Shown here piece by piece: positions 15,809 to 23,580 of a stretch of DNA of 24,998 nucleotides. Location: NCBI GenBank assembly GCA_937980625.1, contig CALJPJ010000177.1:1-24998 (forward strand), given 5' to 3'. A program made the translations under genes and the position numbers. The DNA comes from an uncultured Bdellovibrionales bacterium (GTDB taxonomy: Bacteria; Bdellovibrionota; Bdellovibrionia; Bdellovibrionales; UBA1609). Positions within the stretch are counted from its first letter, which is position 1. Each line of letters begins with the position of its first letter. Below the pieces are notes generated by a model, which saw nothing but the letters and a program-made list of their open reading frames with translations, was not told the origin of the DNA and made no database searches.

Positions 15809-16507
15809 TTAGTAAGAAACCTCAGAGTTAATATTGTCATCTTCAGAAATTAGGCCTTCTAAATCTTGTTCAAGTAATAAGCTTGAAACTAAATTGTCCA
15901 TAACTATTTTGTGCTCTTTAAGTTCAGACTCTTTTAGGTATTTTGTAAAGCCTTTATTAGCAGCAGATCTAAAGGAACAAAAAATTTGTTCATATTCATT
16001 AAGGAAGCGTCCAAGACCTGCCGAGCAATTCTTCACCTCCTCAATACTTATTTTTTTACTACGACTTATTGGCTGACACTGCATAACAATCATTGAATTA
16101 TAGTTGCTAATTACTGAGGGGCTACAGGTGCTGCCATATTTATAATTAACCGAATAAGTTTTTTTAGGGTGTGGGTAAGATCCTGAAGCTGCTGGGTTCA
16201 TATTGGAAAAGTTTGACCTAACAAAGCCTTCAGTAATGAAAACTACGGCGCCATAGGCAACTCCAGGGCTACGGTTTTCTGCGCGACAATTAATTCCTGG
16301 GTATTTATTTAAGAAAGTATCTATTGAATCATTACAGCTGCTAGTTGACCCACTTAATCTGCAGTCACGCGACATAGCGTTATAGTCAGTGACTATATCA
16401 GAGCCACAATCACCACTTTTATAGTTTGTGAAGCTATTATCTTTATCGTCATCGGAACAACTAACGGCAGCAAATGCGAGTAATATTATTAAAGTAATTT
16501 TGATCAT
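15809..16507 (-). CDS. Lipoprotein with a duplicated four-cysteine module
   Basis: A 232-residue lipoprotein when started at the ATG at 16507, chosen because GAGG lies six bases upstream; a TTG four codons earlier is less likely. The lipobox is A-V-S-C with Cys17. Two repeats follow. Repeat 1 has Cys34, 49, 58, 74 with YNAM and FLNKYPGINC. Repeat 2 has Cys128, 144, 161, 177 with YNSM and FLNEYEQIFC. The shared pattern is C..d-v..YN.M...C......C....FLN.Y..i.C. The C-terminal 50 residues are charged and probably helical. No known family was recognised. It is monocistronic and convergent with the phosphatase gene. Confidence 0.8.
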   Translation of the reverse strand: MIKITLIILLAFAAVSCSDDDKDNSFTNYKSGDCGSDIVTDYNAMSRDCRLSGSTSSCNDSIDTFLNKYPGINCRAENRSPGVAYGAVVFITEGFVRSNFSNMNPAASGSYPHPKKTYSVNYKYGSTCSPSVISNYNSMIVMQCQPISRSKKISIEEVKNCSAGLGRFLNEYEQIFCSFRSAANKGFTKYLKESELKEHKIVMDNLVSSLLLEQDLEGLISEDDNINSEVSY

Positions 16508-16641
16508 GGAAAACCTCAATTGTATTTATGGATTTAGCTAAACTTATAGCTTCGAATTGATTTTATCAATAAGGCTAGAAACAATTACATATAGATGAGT
16601 AATTTACATATTTAGTTAGATTTTTAATTTTAGTTGATATT

Positions 16642-16889
16642 TTAGGGGTTTAGGTCAAGATATTTTTTAATATGAGCTTTACTATGTATATAAACTACTC
16701 TATCAATGAAATCATATTCCTGAATGGTATCTGGTGTTCAGTTAGCTTTCCACAATAAATTGTCCTATGATAGCAAGGTCAACTTAACTTATTGGCAAAA
16801 TAACAAGATATATTAGCTTTGCCAATTCTACTGTAGCCAATTATAGAAATGCGGTTGGCTTGTTTTAGTAAAGTGTTTAAATGACCCAT
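16642..16889 (-). pseudogene. Decayed gene remnant
   Basis: Within the 456-bp gap before the ASCH gene, minus-strand pieces read like protein but in broken frames. An ATG at 16889 opens 36 codons (including RISIIGYSRIGKANISCYF) to TGA at 16779-16781. In a different frame, 16764-16642 reads a short stretch, one TGA, then TPDTIQEYDFIDRVVYIHSK and a lysine-rich end to TAA. The composition is protein-like, but there is no ribosome binding site and there are at least two lesions. The parent family was not recognised. Outside this, 16508-16641 and 16890-16963 show nothing but AT-rich spacer. Confidence 0.35.
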
Positions 16890-16963
16890 ATATTAAACTA
16901 AATATTTATTTTTGTTTTATAAAGCTAAAGTAAAAACAACCCCTGTAAATAGAAAGTTATTTT

Positions 16964-17425
16964 CTACTTATAAACCAATTCAAAAAATTCACAAACAACT
17001 TCAGCAGTATTAAGATCGTTTATTTCAAGCTGTTCTAAAAAAGGAGTAAAAAAATCTTTATGTGCTTCTCTCCAATATTTTAGTGATAAATCACCTTCCC
17101 CCTCAGCTATTGCCACCTCTTCTGGGACTTCTTGAAATTGATAAGACTTAACCGCAATTACTTTTACAATGCACTTAGGCACTTTGTTGCTGTTAAGTAT
17201 TATCCAGTGATCATTAACCTGAGGTAAAGGTTCGTTGGCATTGGTGTAATCTTTTACAAGGCCGCTCCCTGCTGTTTTTTTTCCGCTTAAGTATAAGTTT
17301 AACAATTCGTCGGCAATTTCGTTGTTTCCGGCAATACCAGCTGTAATTGAATTTACTAAATAAGATTCACTTTGAGTGGATAAAAAATTATTGAAATACT
17401 CTTGTTCAACTTCACTTAATGTCAT
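16964..17425 (-). CDS. ASCH domain protein
   Basis: A 153-residue protein started at the ATG at 17425, since GGAAG lies five bases upstream; the longer frame starting at 17473 adds 16 residues with no such site. The body matches the ASCH family: a GKKTAGSG segment with the conserved Gly-Lys, followed by strands PLPQVNDHWIILNSNKVPKCIVKVIAV, the acidic helix EEVAIAEGEGDLSLKYWREAH, and a final strand pair ending in CEFFELVYK. ASCH folds resemble PUA domains and are thought to bind RNA or nucleotides; some members are amidohydrolases acting on modified nucleosides. The specific role is not predictable here. It stands alone, divergent from the SIMPL gene. Confidence 0.85.
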   Translation of the reverse strand: MTLSEVEQEYFNNFLSTQSESYLVNSITAGIAGNNEIADELLNLYLSGKKTAGSGLVKDYTNANEPLPQVNDHWIILNSNKVPKCIVKVIAVKSYQFQEVPEEVAIAEGEGDLSLKYWREAHKDFFTPFLEQLEINDLNTAEVVCEFFELVYK

Positions 17426-17535
17426 ATTAACTTCCTGGTTTATCAAGAAAATACAGAGCATTCTTTTGACCATTTTAGCTTAACTGATATATATTCACAG
17501 TAAGACGTGAATGTAAAACAATATGGATAAAAAAT

Positions 17536-18255
17536 ATGAAAACTAATAATATTTCAATTATAATTTTAGGTTTACTTACTGCTTTGGGCTTGTCATGTAT
17601 GGGCTATTTTATTAGTCAAACAATGTACAATGCAAAAATGGCAATTAATACAGCCCAGGTTAAGGGGTTAGCGGAAGTTCAAGTGAAGGCTAATAGTTCA
17701 AGCTGGCGTTTATCTTTGTCAGTTATGGGGTCAGATAAATTAAAAATTCCTGAATTGTATCAAAAAATTAATAGCGAGCTTAAACAAGTTGAAGATATAT
17801 TATTAAGTAACGGGTTATCTAAAGAAGAAATTGAAGTTGGCATTATTAATAATAGCGTAAGAGAGTTTCGAGATGACAAACAAGTTTTGGTGGAAAGAAA
17901 GTATGTTTTGACTGCAAATGTTAATGTTGAAACAGAAAAAGTTGGTAAAATTAAAGAGGTTAGGAAAAAGATGAATATTTTAATAACTAAGGGGTTCAAC
18001 TTAACGAGCCATGCTCCCAGTTATAAGTTTACAAATCTAAATAAAATAAAGCCAGATTTATTAAAGGAAGCAACGCAAAATGCTAGAGCTTCGGCGGCTG
18101 AATTTGCCAAAAACGCTGGAGTTGAAGTTGGGAAAATTAAGTCTGCACGCCAAGGTAATATTTCAATTACTGATATTGGGAGTGATTACTCAGATAGTAA
18201 AAAGATTGATAAAAAAGTGCGAGTTGTAACTACAATTACTTTTTATTTAAAATAA
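17536..18255 (+). CDS. SIMPL domain (DUF541) protein
   Basis: A 239-residue protein with an N-terminal hydrophobic segment (residues about 7-28) acting as a signal anchor or signal peptide. The rest is a SIMPL/DUF541 domain: the opening VKGLAEVQVKANSSSWRLSLSV, the ATQNARASAAEFAKNAGVEVGKI helix near residue 180 and the final beta strand VRVVTTITFYL are all characteristic. Members are periplasmic or outer-membrane-associated and often linked to stress or oxidative tolerance, without a defined activity. It ends 36 bases before the sugar dehydrogenase start with no hairpin between, so the two are probably cotranscribed. Confidence 0.88.
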   Translation: MKTNNISIIILGLLTALGLSCMGYFISQTMYNAKMAINTAQVKGLAEVQVKANSSSWRLSLSVMGSDKLKIPELYQKINSELKQVEDILLSNGLSKEEIEVGIINNSVREFRDDKQVLVERKYVLTANVNVETEKVGKIKEVRKKMNILITKGFNLTSHAPSYKFTNLNKIKPDLLKEATQNARASAAEFAKNAGVEVGKIKSARQGNISITDIGSDYSDSKKIDKKVRVVTTITFYLK

Positions 18256-18291
18256 TAAGGTGTTTATATTTTATTGAAAGGAGTTAAGTTG

Positions 18292-19362
18292 ATGATTCGA
18301 TTATTTCTATTTTGTGTAGCTATATTACAGGCAGCAGTATCAATAGCTGATATTAGTAAGCCAAAAGTAAAATTGGTTACTAAAGTAGGTGGTGTGGCTT
18401 GGGGGTTTGATTTTATATCTCCAAATGAGTTATTGGTTACTGAAAAGTCGGGATCTATATTTTATTTTAATTTAAAAACTAATAAAAAATCCAAACTTAA
18501 TGGTCCGAAGGTGAAAGTGACTGGTCAAGGTGGGTTATTGGATATTAAATTTAAAGTTATAGACGATATATCTTATGTGTACATTACATTTAGCGAAAAG
18601 CTGAAAGGCTCAGTTACAACATCTTTGGCTCGTGGAGAGTTTAAAAATAATAAAATTGCAAATTTAAAAACAATTTTTAGGGCTAAAGTAAAGGGGAGTG
18701 GCGGAAGACATTTTGGCTCACGTTTGGCTTTTAATGGCGATAAGCTATTTATTACTATTGGAGATAGAGGGGAGCGTAAGTATGCGCAAGATTTATCTTA
18801 CCATAATGGAAAGTTACTTCGTCTCAATTTAGATGGCTCAATCCCCGTAGATAACCCTTATGTTAAAAACCAAAAAGTCCTTGATGAGATATGGAGTTAT
18901 GGTCATAGAAATTCGCAAGGGCTTGATTTTGATCCGGTTAGTAAAAAATTATTTAGTGTTGAGTTTGGTCCAAGAGGTGGAGATGAGCTAAATTTAATTT
19001 CACCTAAAAAAAATTATGGTTGGCCAATTATAACATATGGTAAAGAGTATTATGGCCTTAAAATTGGCCAAAAAAAGAAAACCGGTATGGAGCAGCCTGT
19101 GTTCTATTGGGTGCCAAGTATTTCACCATCTGGAATGGGATTTTATACTGGCAATAAAATTAAAAAGTGGAAAAATAATCTATTTATAGCAAACTTATCA
19201 TCTAGGCATCTTAGGCGATTAGTTCTAAAAAACCAAAAAGTTGTTAGTGAAGAAAAGTTATTTACTAAATTAGATGAGCGAATCCGTCACGTAGACACTA
19301 GCCCAGATGGTTACTTATATTTTTCAACAGATAGTGGGAAACTGTTTAAAGTATTAAATTAG
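18292..19362 (+). CDS. PQQ-dependent sugar dehydrogenase (glucose/sorbosone dehydrogenase family)
   Basis: A 356-residue exported protein. The ATG at 18292 was chosen because AAGGAG sits eight bases upstream; a TTG at 18274 lies before that site. The signal peptide ends near Ala (VSIADIS). The six-bladed beta-propeller family motifs are clear: GGRHFGSRLAFNGD, HNGKLLRLNLDGSIPVDNP, EIWSYGHRNSQGL, EFGPRGGDELNLISPKKNYGWP and SPSGMGFY. These residues form the active-site His/Arg and PQQ-contact region in relatives such as YliI (Asd). Expected reaction: oxidation of an aldose sugar in the periplasm, provided PQQ is available. No PQQ biosynthesis gene is seen here. Confidence 0.88.
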   Translation: MIRLFLFCVAILQAAVSIADISKPKVKLVTKVGGVAWGFDFISPNELLVTEKSGSIFYFNLKTNKKSKLNGPKVKVTGQGGLLDIKFKVIDDISYVYITFSEKLKGSVTTSLARGEFKNNKIANLKTIFRAKVKGSGGRHFGSRLAFNGDKLFITIGDRGERKYAQDLSYHNGKLLRLNLDGSIPVDNPYVKNQKVLDEIWSYGHRNSQGLDFDPVSKKLFSVEFGPRGGDELNLISPKKNYGWPIITYGKEYYGLKIGQKKKTGMEQPVFYWVPSISPSGMGFYTGNKIKKWKNNLFIANLSSRHLRRLVLKNQKVVSEEKLFTKLDERIRHVDTSPDGYLYFSTDSGKLFKVLN

Positions 19363-19489
19363 GGTGGTTTATAAAAAATTAATTTTATTTGTGCTCCTAG
19401 CCATTTAATTGTGTATTAAATATTAGTATTGAATTTTTATTTTTTTTCTGTAGGATTTTGTTTATTAAAAATTAACTGGGAGTTATTGA

Positions 19490-20104
19490 GTGAAAGTTTC
19501 TGAAGCATTAAAATCTAGGTTATCTGCCAATATGTTCGATACAAAGGCTGAACTTAGTCGAGAACAAATTACAGAGCTTGTTGAGCTTGCCTCTGAAGCA
19601 CCTTCGAGCTTTAACACTCAAAACTGGCATGTGATTGCTATTACCGACCCAGATGTGCGTAAACAGTTAAGAGCAGTAGCTTGGGATCAAGCTAAAGTAA
19701 CTGATTCTGCGGTTTTATTTGCTGTACTAGGTAATACGAATGTTGTTGAAGCACTACCAGAATCTATGGATTTGGCGACTAATGCTGGTGTAGTTGGTCC
19801 TGATATCAAAAAGTGGTTTGAAGATAATGCCTCACCCTTTTACGACGGTAAGCCACAATTAGCTCGTGATGAAGCTTTGCGAAGCGCCTCATATCTAGCA
19901 ATGTCTTTGATGCTTGCTGGGCAAGAAAAGGGTTACGGCTCTGGTCCAATGATAGGTTTTGACCCTATAGAAGTCGCTAAAATATTAAAAGTACCAGATA
20001 ATTATGTAGTGACTTTATTACTGTCAATGGGTCCTTTAGCCTCTGAAGGCAACTGGGCAAGAAAACCAAGGCGTAAAAATATAATTTCATTTGATAAATT
20101 TTAA
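19490..20104 (+). CDS. Nitroreductase family protein
   Basis: A 204-residue flavoprotein of the nitroreductase superfamily. It starts at GTG, placed by GGGAG seven bases upstream. Motifs include the N-terminal KSRLSANMFD, EAPSSFNTQNWHVIAI (FMN-contact region) and a later GYGSGPMIGFDPIEVAKILKVP followed by VTLLLSMG, all typical. These enzymes use NAD(P)H and FMN to reduce nitroaromatics, quinones or similar acceptors in the cytoplasm; the natural substrate is unknown. It is a single gene with a strong hairpin right after the stop. Confidence 0.9.
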   Translation: MKVSEALKSRLSANMFDTKAELSREQITELVELASEAPSSFNTQNWHVIAITDPDVRKQLRAVAWDQAKVTDSAVLFAVLGNTNVVEALPESMDLATNAGVVGPDIKKWFEDNASPFYDGKPQLARDEALRSASYLAMSLMLAGQEKGYGSGPMIGFDPIEVAKILKVPDNYVVTLLLSMGPLASEGNWARKPRRKNIISFDKF

Positions 20105-20113
20105 ATATAATTT

Positions 20114-20150
20114 TGAGTGGAGCTATTGAATTCAAATGTAAATCCACTCA
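20114..20150 (+). terminator. Hairpin downstream of the nitroreductase gene
   Basis: TGAGTGGA (20114-20121) and TCCACTCA (20143-20150) form a perfect 8-bp stem followed by TTTCTTC, ten bases past the stop. The loop is long (21 bases) and the T-tract imperfect. Confidence 0.6.
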
Positions 20151-20290
20151 TTTCTTCAGTGCAAGTAATATCTGGATAACGAATTTTATTTATTAAAATC
20201 ACTATATGTTAGGAAGGGCCTTAGGATTCTGAAATTATTTGTTTTTATCTATTAGATAAAAAATAAAAAATTACTTGTTGTCAAAAATAA

Positions 20291-20569
20291 TTATGCATTT
20301 AGGCAGTTCAAATATCTTCTCTTAACTTCTTTGGTAAACGCTTTCTTTTGGGCTTGATTTGCTTTATGCGGAATATCAATTTCTTCTCCCCAATTAATAC
20401 CATCACGAACATCAGCCCAACGTCTGTTGTCTTTAGAGTGAAAATGTAAAAAACCTTTTGATTTAAAGTATAATTTACCAAATCCTTTTTCTTTTATTTT
20501 ATCCCAAGACTGAATCTCGAGGAGAATTTGTTTTAGGTCTTGAATTTCTTCACTTTTACAATGCGCCAA
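20291..20569 (-). CDS. Conserved hypothetical small protein
   Basis: A 92-residue soluble protein. The start is a TTG, supported by GAGG six bases upstream; no better in-frame start exists. The core reads like a compact conserved domain: IKEKGFGKLYFKSKGFLHFH, then NRRWADVRDGINWGEEIDIP, then a basic helix ending in KRRYL. Aromatic, histidine and acidic residues cluster in the centre. I recall similar stand-alone proteins in other bacteria but cannot name a family. The gene is monocistronic, and nothing in the neighbours suggests a role. Confidence 0.7.
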   Translation of the reverse strand: MAHCKSEEIQDLKQILLEIQSWDKIKEKGFGKLYFKSKGFLHFHSKDNRRWADVRDGINWGEEIDIPHKANQAQKKAFTKEVKRRYLNCLNA

Positions 20570-20715
20570 TTTTTGCCTCTTATTAGTATTTCATGGTTGA
20601 AGTATTTGTATAAAATAAAAAAGTTACTTTAACAATGTTGTATTTACAATATTCCAGCCTTTTATTCACATATACATTTATAAAAAGTACATTGGTGTAA
20701 TAGGGAGTAATAAAT

Positions 20716-21855
20716 ATGCTTAGAATTAATCTATTAGTAATTATTTTTTTAAACATATTATCAATATATGCTCAAGGCTCTGATATAACTAAAGAAATTA
20801 AAAAAATAGTAAATGAGTATCAAAGTTCACATGAGTTTCATGGTAATGTTGAAGTTCAGGTCAGTGACCAGATTGTTTATTCAGGTAGCCATGGAGTAGC
20901 TAACCAGGCATTTATTGTCGACCATACTAAGAAATCACGTTTTATGATTGCTTCAGTTAGTAAGCAATTTACAGCAGCCGCAATTTTATTGTTAGTTCAG
21001 TCTGGAGCTATTAGCTTAGATGATAAGTATAGTGATTATATTCCTTGGCAGGGTAAAAACAAAGAGTCAGAAGCGAACTGGGATAAGTTTACAATTAGGC
21101 AGTTATTAACTCATTCGGCACGCTTAACTCGTGACATTCGACACACGCCTTATTCTTCGCCGGAGGCCTATACTCCAATTTTATCTTTAAGTATTACTAA
21201 TATGCTAAATCACCATAATGTTTTCTCTGTTGTGGATGCTATAGAAGATGGTGTTTATTCCAATTTTGGTTATATGCTTTTAGCTTATTTAGTTGAAAAG
21301 CTTAGTAAGCAAAATTTTCATGACTTTTTAAAAGAAAATATATTTAAACCTTTAGGTATGAAGTCTACAGGACAGTTTCATCGAATGTTTCATATAGATT
21401 TTATGTCTGATGGTTATAACTATCCTGATGATGAGACTAGGCTACATAAAAGGTGCTGTTTGGATGCCACTTCATTTATTGGTTCTCATAGTTTGTATTC
21501 TGATGTTTCGGATTTAATGATTTGGTTAAATGACTTAACAGCTAAAGATTCTAAAATTTTATCAAAAACATTACGAGAAGAAATGTTAACTCCCTATATT
21601 AAGCTAGCTTGGACAGAAAATAGGTATGGGCTTGGTGTTTATGTTGATAATTTGGATGGTAACAAGCTAGTTTGGCATGATGGAATGGAGTATGGTTTTT
21701 TAAGCCATATTGCTGTTATTCCAGATTTAAAAATTAAGGTCGTAGTTTTAAGTAATCGTCATGACTCAAGAGCTTTACAAGAAACACCATACACAACTGT
21801 AATGGCCAATACAATTTTAAAAGCTGTGAGTAACTATACAAAGCTATTGAAATAA
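20716..21855 (+). CDS. Class C beta-lactamase-like serine hydrolase
   Basis: A 379-residue exported serine hydrolase with a signal peptide (cleavage expected after the Ala at 19 or so). The catalytic triplet motifs are all present: SxxK as SVSK at residues 80-83, YxN as YSN at 181-183, and the third motif HDG at 321-323 in place of KTG. The HxG form is typical of the wide beta-lactamase-related/DD-peptidase/esterase family rather than a true AmpC, so antibiotic resistance should not be assumed. Likely substrates are peptidoglycan peptides or esters. A loose GGGAG lies upstream of the ATG. A short unexplained frame follows it. Confidence 0.88.
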   Translation: MLRINLLVIIFLNILSIYAQGSDITKEIKKIVNEYQSSHEFHGNVEVQVSDQIVYSGSHGVANQAFIVDHTKKSRFMIASVSKQFTAAAILLLVQSGAISLDDKYSDYIPWQGKNKESEANWDKFTIRQLLTHSARLTRDIRHTPYSSPEAYTPILSLSITNMLNHHNVFSVVDAIEDGVYSNFGYMLLAYLVEKLSKQNFHDFLKENIFKPLGMKSTGQFHRMFHIDFMSDGYNYPDDETRLHKRCCLDATSFIGSHSLYSDVSDLMIWLNDLTAKDSKILSKTLREEMLTPYIKLAWTENRYGLGVYVDNLDGNKLVWHDGMEYGFLSHIAVIPDLKIKVVVLSNRHDSRALQETPYTTVMANTILKAVSNYTKLLK

Positions 21856-21862
21856 TAATTTC

Positions 21863-22051
21863 TTGCATTGGCTTTTTGTTGAGCCAGCTACAGAGTTTAA
21901 AAAAATTAAACAATTACAAGTTAACAATAAGCTTAAAATTGATTGGATAAATCACTCAGCGAATCATAGGTATAAACCGAGCTTATTGCTTGAAGATAAT
22001 TTTTTATTAATAAATGGCACTGATATGCATGATGAAGTATTAAATTACTAG
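21863..22051 (+). CDS. Possible short frame after the serine hydrolase, uncertain
   Basis: A 62-codon frame starting at TTG that opens immediately after the serine hydrolase stop, in a different frame. The text (EFKKIKQLQVNNKLKIDWI..., LLLEDNFLLING) looks moderately protein-like and resembles the accessory C-terminal beta domain often present after beta-lactamase-like domains. It has no ribosome binding site. It may be a frameshifted remnant of a longer hydrolase, or a chance frame. Confidence 0.25.
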   Translation: MHWLFVEPATEFKKIKQLQVNNKLKIDWINHSANHRYKPSLLLEDNFLLINGTDMHDEVLNY

Positions 22052-22075
22052 TAACCTATAGCTATAAAATATAAA

Positions 22076-22408
22076 TCATTTTTGATAAGTTCCTAAGTCG
22101 GCGATATTAACGGACAATAAGCAGGAAATATTCTGTAAATAATTATTTGCCACATCAAATAAATCCTTAGCCATTTTTTCTTTTAAGTCTTTTTTTCGAC
22201 CTTTTAATAGCATTACATTAATGTGCATAAAGTTATTTGTTTCCCCATTGCCAATGATAACATTGTCCACGGCAACTGATCGCGTTTTAATTGAGGCCAA
22301 CGACACAGTTTCTTGTTTTGACAAACTAGTATGAAGGTCAGTGTTAAGCTTGTTTAAATCAATTAAAGTACTTATGTCTTTGGTATGTTCAACAGTAATA
22401 TGGGGCAC
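22076..22408 (-). CDS. 5-carboxymethyl-2-hydroxymuconate isomerase family protein
   Basis: A 110-residue tautomerase-superfamily protein of the CHMI type. It starts at GTG, with AAGGAG five bases before it. After Met removal it would begin with the catalytic Pro (MPHITVEH). The family motif IKTRSV, the FMHINVMLLKGR segment and the C-terminal LGTYQK match. The named enzyme isomerises an intermediate of homoprotocatechuate (4-hydroxyphenylacetate) degradation, but no other gene of that pathway is visible, so it may act on a different keto-enol substrate. It lies 20 bases after the methyltransferase gene, in the same operon. Confidence 0.85.
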   Translation of the reverse strand: MPHITVEHTKDISTLIDLNKLNTDLHTSLSKQETVSLASIKTRSVAVDNVIIGNGETNNFMHINVMLLKGRKKDLKEKMAKDLFDVANNYLQNISCLLSVNIADLGTYQK

Positions 22409-22428
22409 AAAAACTCCTTAAAATTATA

Positions 22429-23187
22429 TTATGATAATTTTTTTTGGTATAGTATAGACTTGCCTCTAAAAGTTAGAGGTAAGTTTTTTCCTTTAAAAAT
22501 TTCATTGTAAGTTTCAATCATTTTTTTTGAAGTTATATTTTTATTTTTTTGATCTTGAATTTGATAATTACTCCAAGTTTTAATCAAGTTAATAAAATTA
22601 TCAGCATTTAAGCTAAGAGTATGGCTATACTTTATCTCTTTAACGAGTTCAAAATCTGTATCATTTATTAAATCATTGGTTGGGTAAGATGAGCGCTTAC
22701 TTGCTTGTGGTAGTCGAGAGTCAAACAGCTTCTTGTGTAGAGTTTGCTTTGAAGAGTCTTCAGAAATTACCCCATTAAATCCGTAGCTATCAATATTTAA
22801 ATAGCCACCAGATGATAACACTCTAGATGCTTCACTTAAAAATTTTTTTTGATCCACCCAGTGAAACCCCATTGAAATATTTAGAAAGTCAAAAATACTA
22901 GGTTCAAACGGTAAATTATTGGCATCTGCTTTTATAAAGCGAATAGACGAGCTTAATCTAGCTTGCTTTAGCATTTCGTCTGATAGGTCACAGCCAGTTA
23001 CTTTTTTAGAAATTAGATTAAGAGCAATTGTAGAATGGCCAGTACCACAGGCAACATCTAGCGAGCTGGTAAACTTGTTCCCAATAAATTTATTGATTTG
23101 CTCAAAAGGTAAATAATGATATTTGGGTCGATACAGATCATAGCGCGAGGTTTCATTTTTTATGATAAATGGGTTAGTTACTTCCAT
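22429..23187 (-). CDS. Class I SAM-dependent methyltransferase
   Basis: A 252-residue methyltransferase. Motif I is SSLDVACGTGHST, with the SAM-binding GxG; motif II carries the acidic GCDLSDEML, followed by FIKADANNLPFEPSIFDFL and the substrate-side helix GFHWVDQKKFLSEASRVLSSGGYL. This is the layout of the Methyltransf_11 / trans-aconitate methyltransferase-like group. The acceptor is unknown. GGAG lies six bases before the ATG. It is the first gene of a two-gene unit with the CHMI isomerase, suggesting both act on the same small carboxylate or aromatic compound (inference). Confidence 0.88.
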   Translation of the reverse strand: MEVTNPFIIKNETSRYDLYRPKYHYLPFEQINKFIGNKFTSSLDVACGTGHSTIALNLISKKVTGCDLSDEMLKQARLSSSIRFIKADANNLPFEPSIFDFLNISMGFHWVDQKKFLSEASRVLSSGGYLNIDSYGFNGVISEDSSKQTLHKKLFDSRLPQASKRSSYPTNDLINDTDFELVKEIKYSHTLSLNADNFINLIKTWSNYQIQDQKNKNITSKKMIETYNEIFKGKNLPLTFRGKSILYQKKLS

Positions 23188-23580
23188 GTTAGACTCCGTA
23201 TAAAATAGTCAATTATGTTAATAAAGTATCTTACAAATTAATGTAAATCAATTTGATTAGACCTTTGTATTTATAAGTCTGATAGAAATTTCATTTTAGT
23301 TTTTAAGAGTGTGATGGCGTTTTAACTCATTATTTTAGTTTCCATCTATGTCTAGCTTCTTCATATGATTATAATGCTACTTCTAATGCAAAAAAATGGT
23401 GGTAATACTTCTGATAGTTGTTGGAACTAATACATGAGGTATTCTTTTTTTGTATAAAAATGCATCTGCCGACTGTTTAAGTATTTAAAATTGTTATTTT
23501 TTTAAAAAATAACAATCAACTTATTTTTATACAATGTTTACTTTATTCTTCATTTTTATAAGTTTGAAGGGAGTATGGAA
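23188..23580. promoter_or_regulatory. Divergent intergenic region with a long AT palindrome
   Basis: This 393-bp gap lies between the methyltransferase gene (minus) and the CapA gene (plus). It contains a perfect 27-bp dyad at 23490-23516 (13-bp arms ATTGTTATTTTTT, one central T) and a shorter TTACA-aattaa-TGTAA at 23231-23246. The palindrome is 64 bases before the CapA start, where an operator would act. No coding frame was convincing. Confidence 0.4.
23490..23516. repeat. Perfect 27-bp palindrome upstream of the CapA gene
   Basis: Arms 23490-23502 and 23504-23516 are exact reverse complements around T23503. The arms are mostly A and T but carry GC at one position each, so the symmetry is not from homopolymer alone. 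It could be an operator or a small attenuator hairpin. Confidence 0.55.

Noticed and set aside
20716..21855. Calling the serine hydrolase an AmpC-type resistance gene
   Set aside because: The third motif is HDG rather than KTG and overall similarity is to the broad serine hydrolase family, so resistance cannot be claimed.
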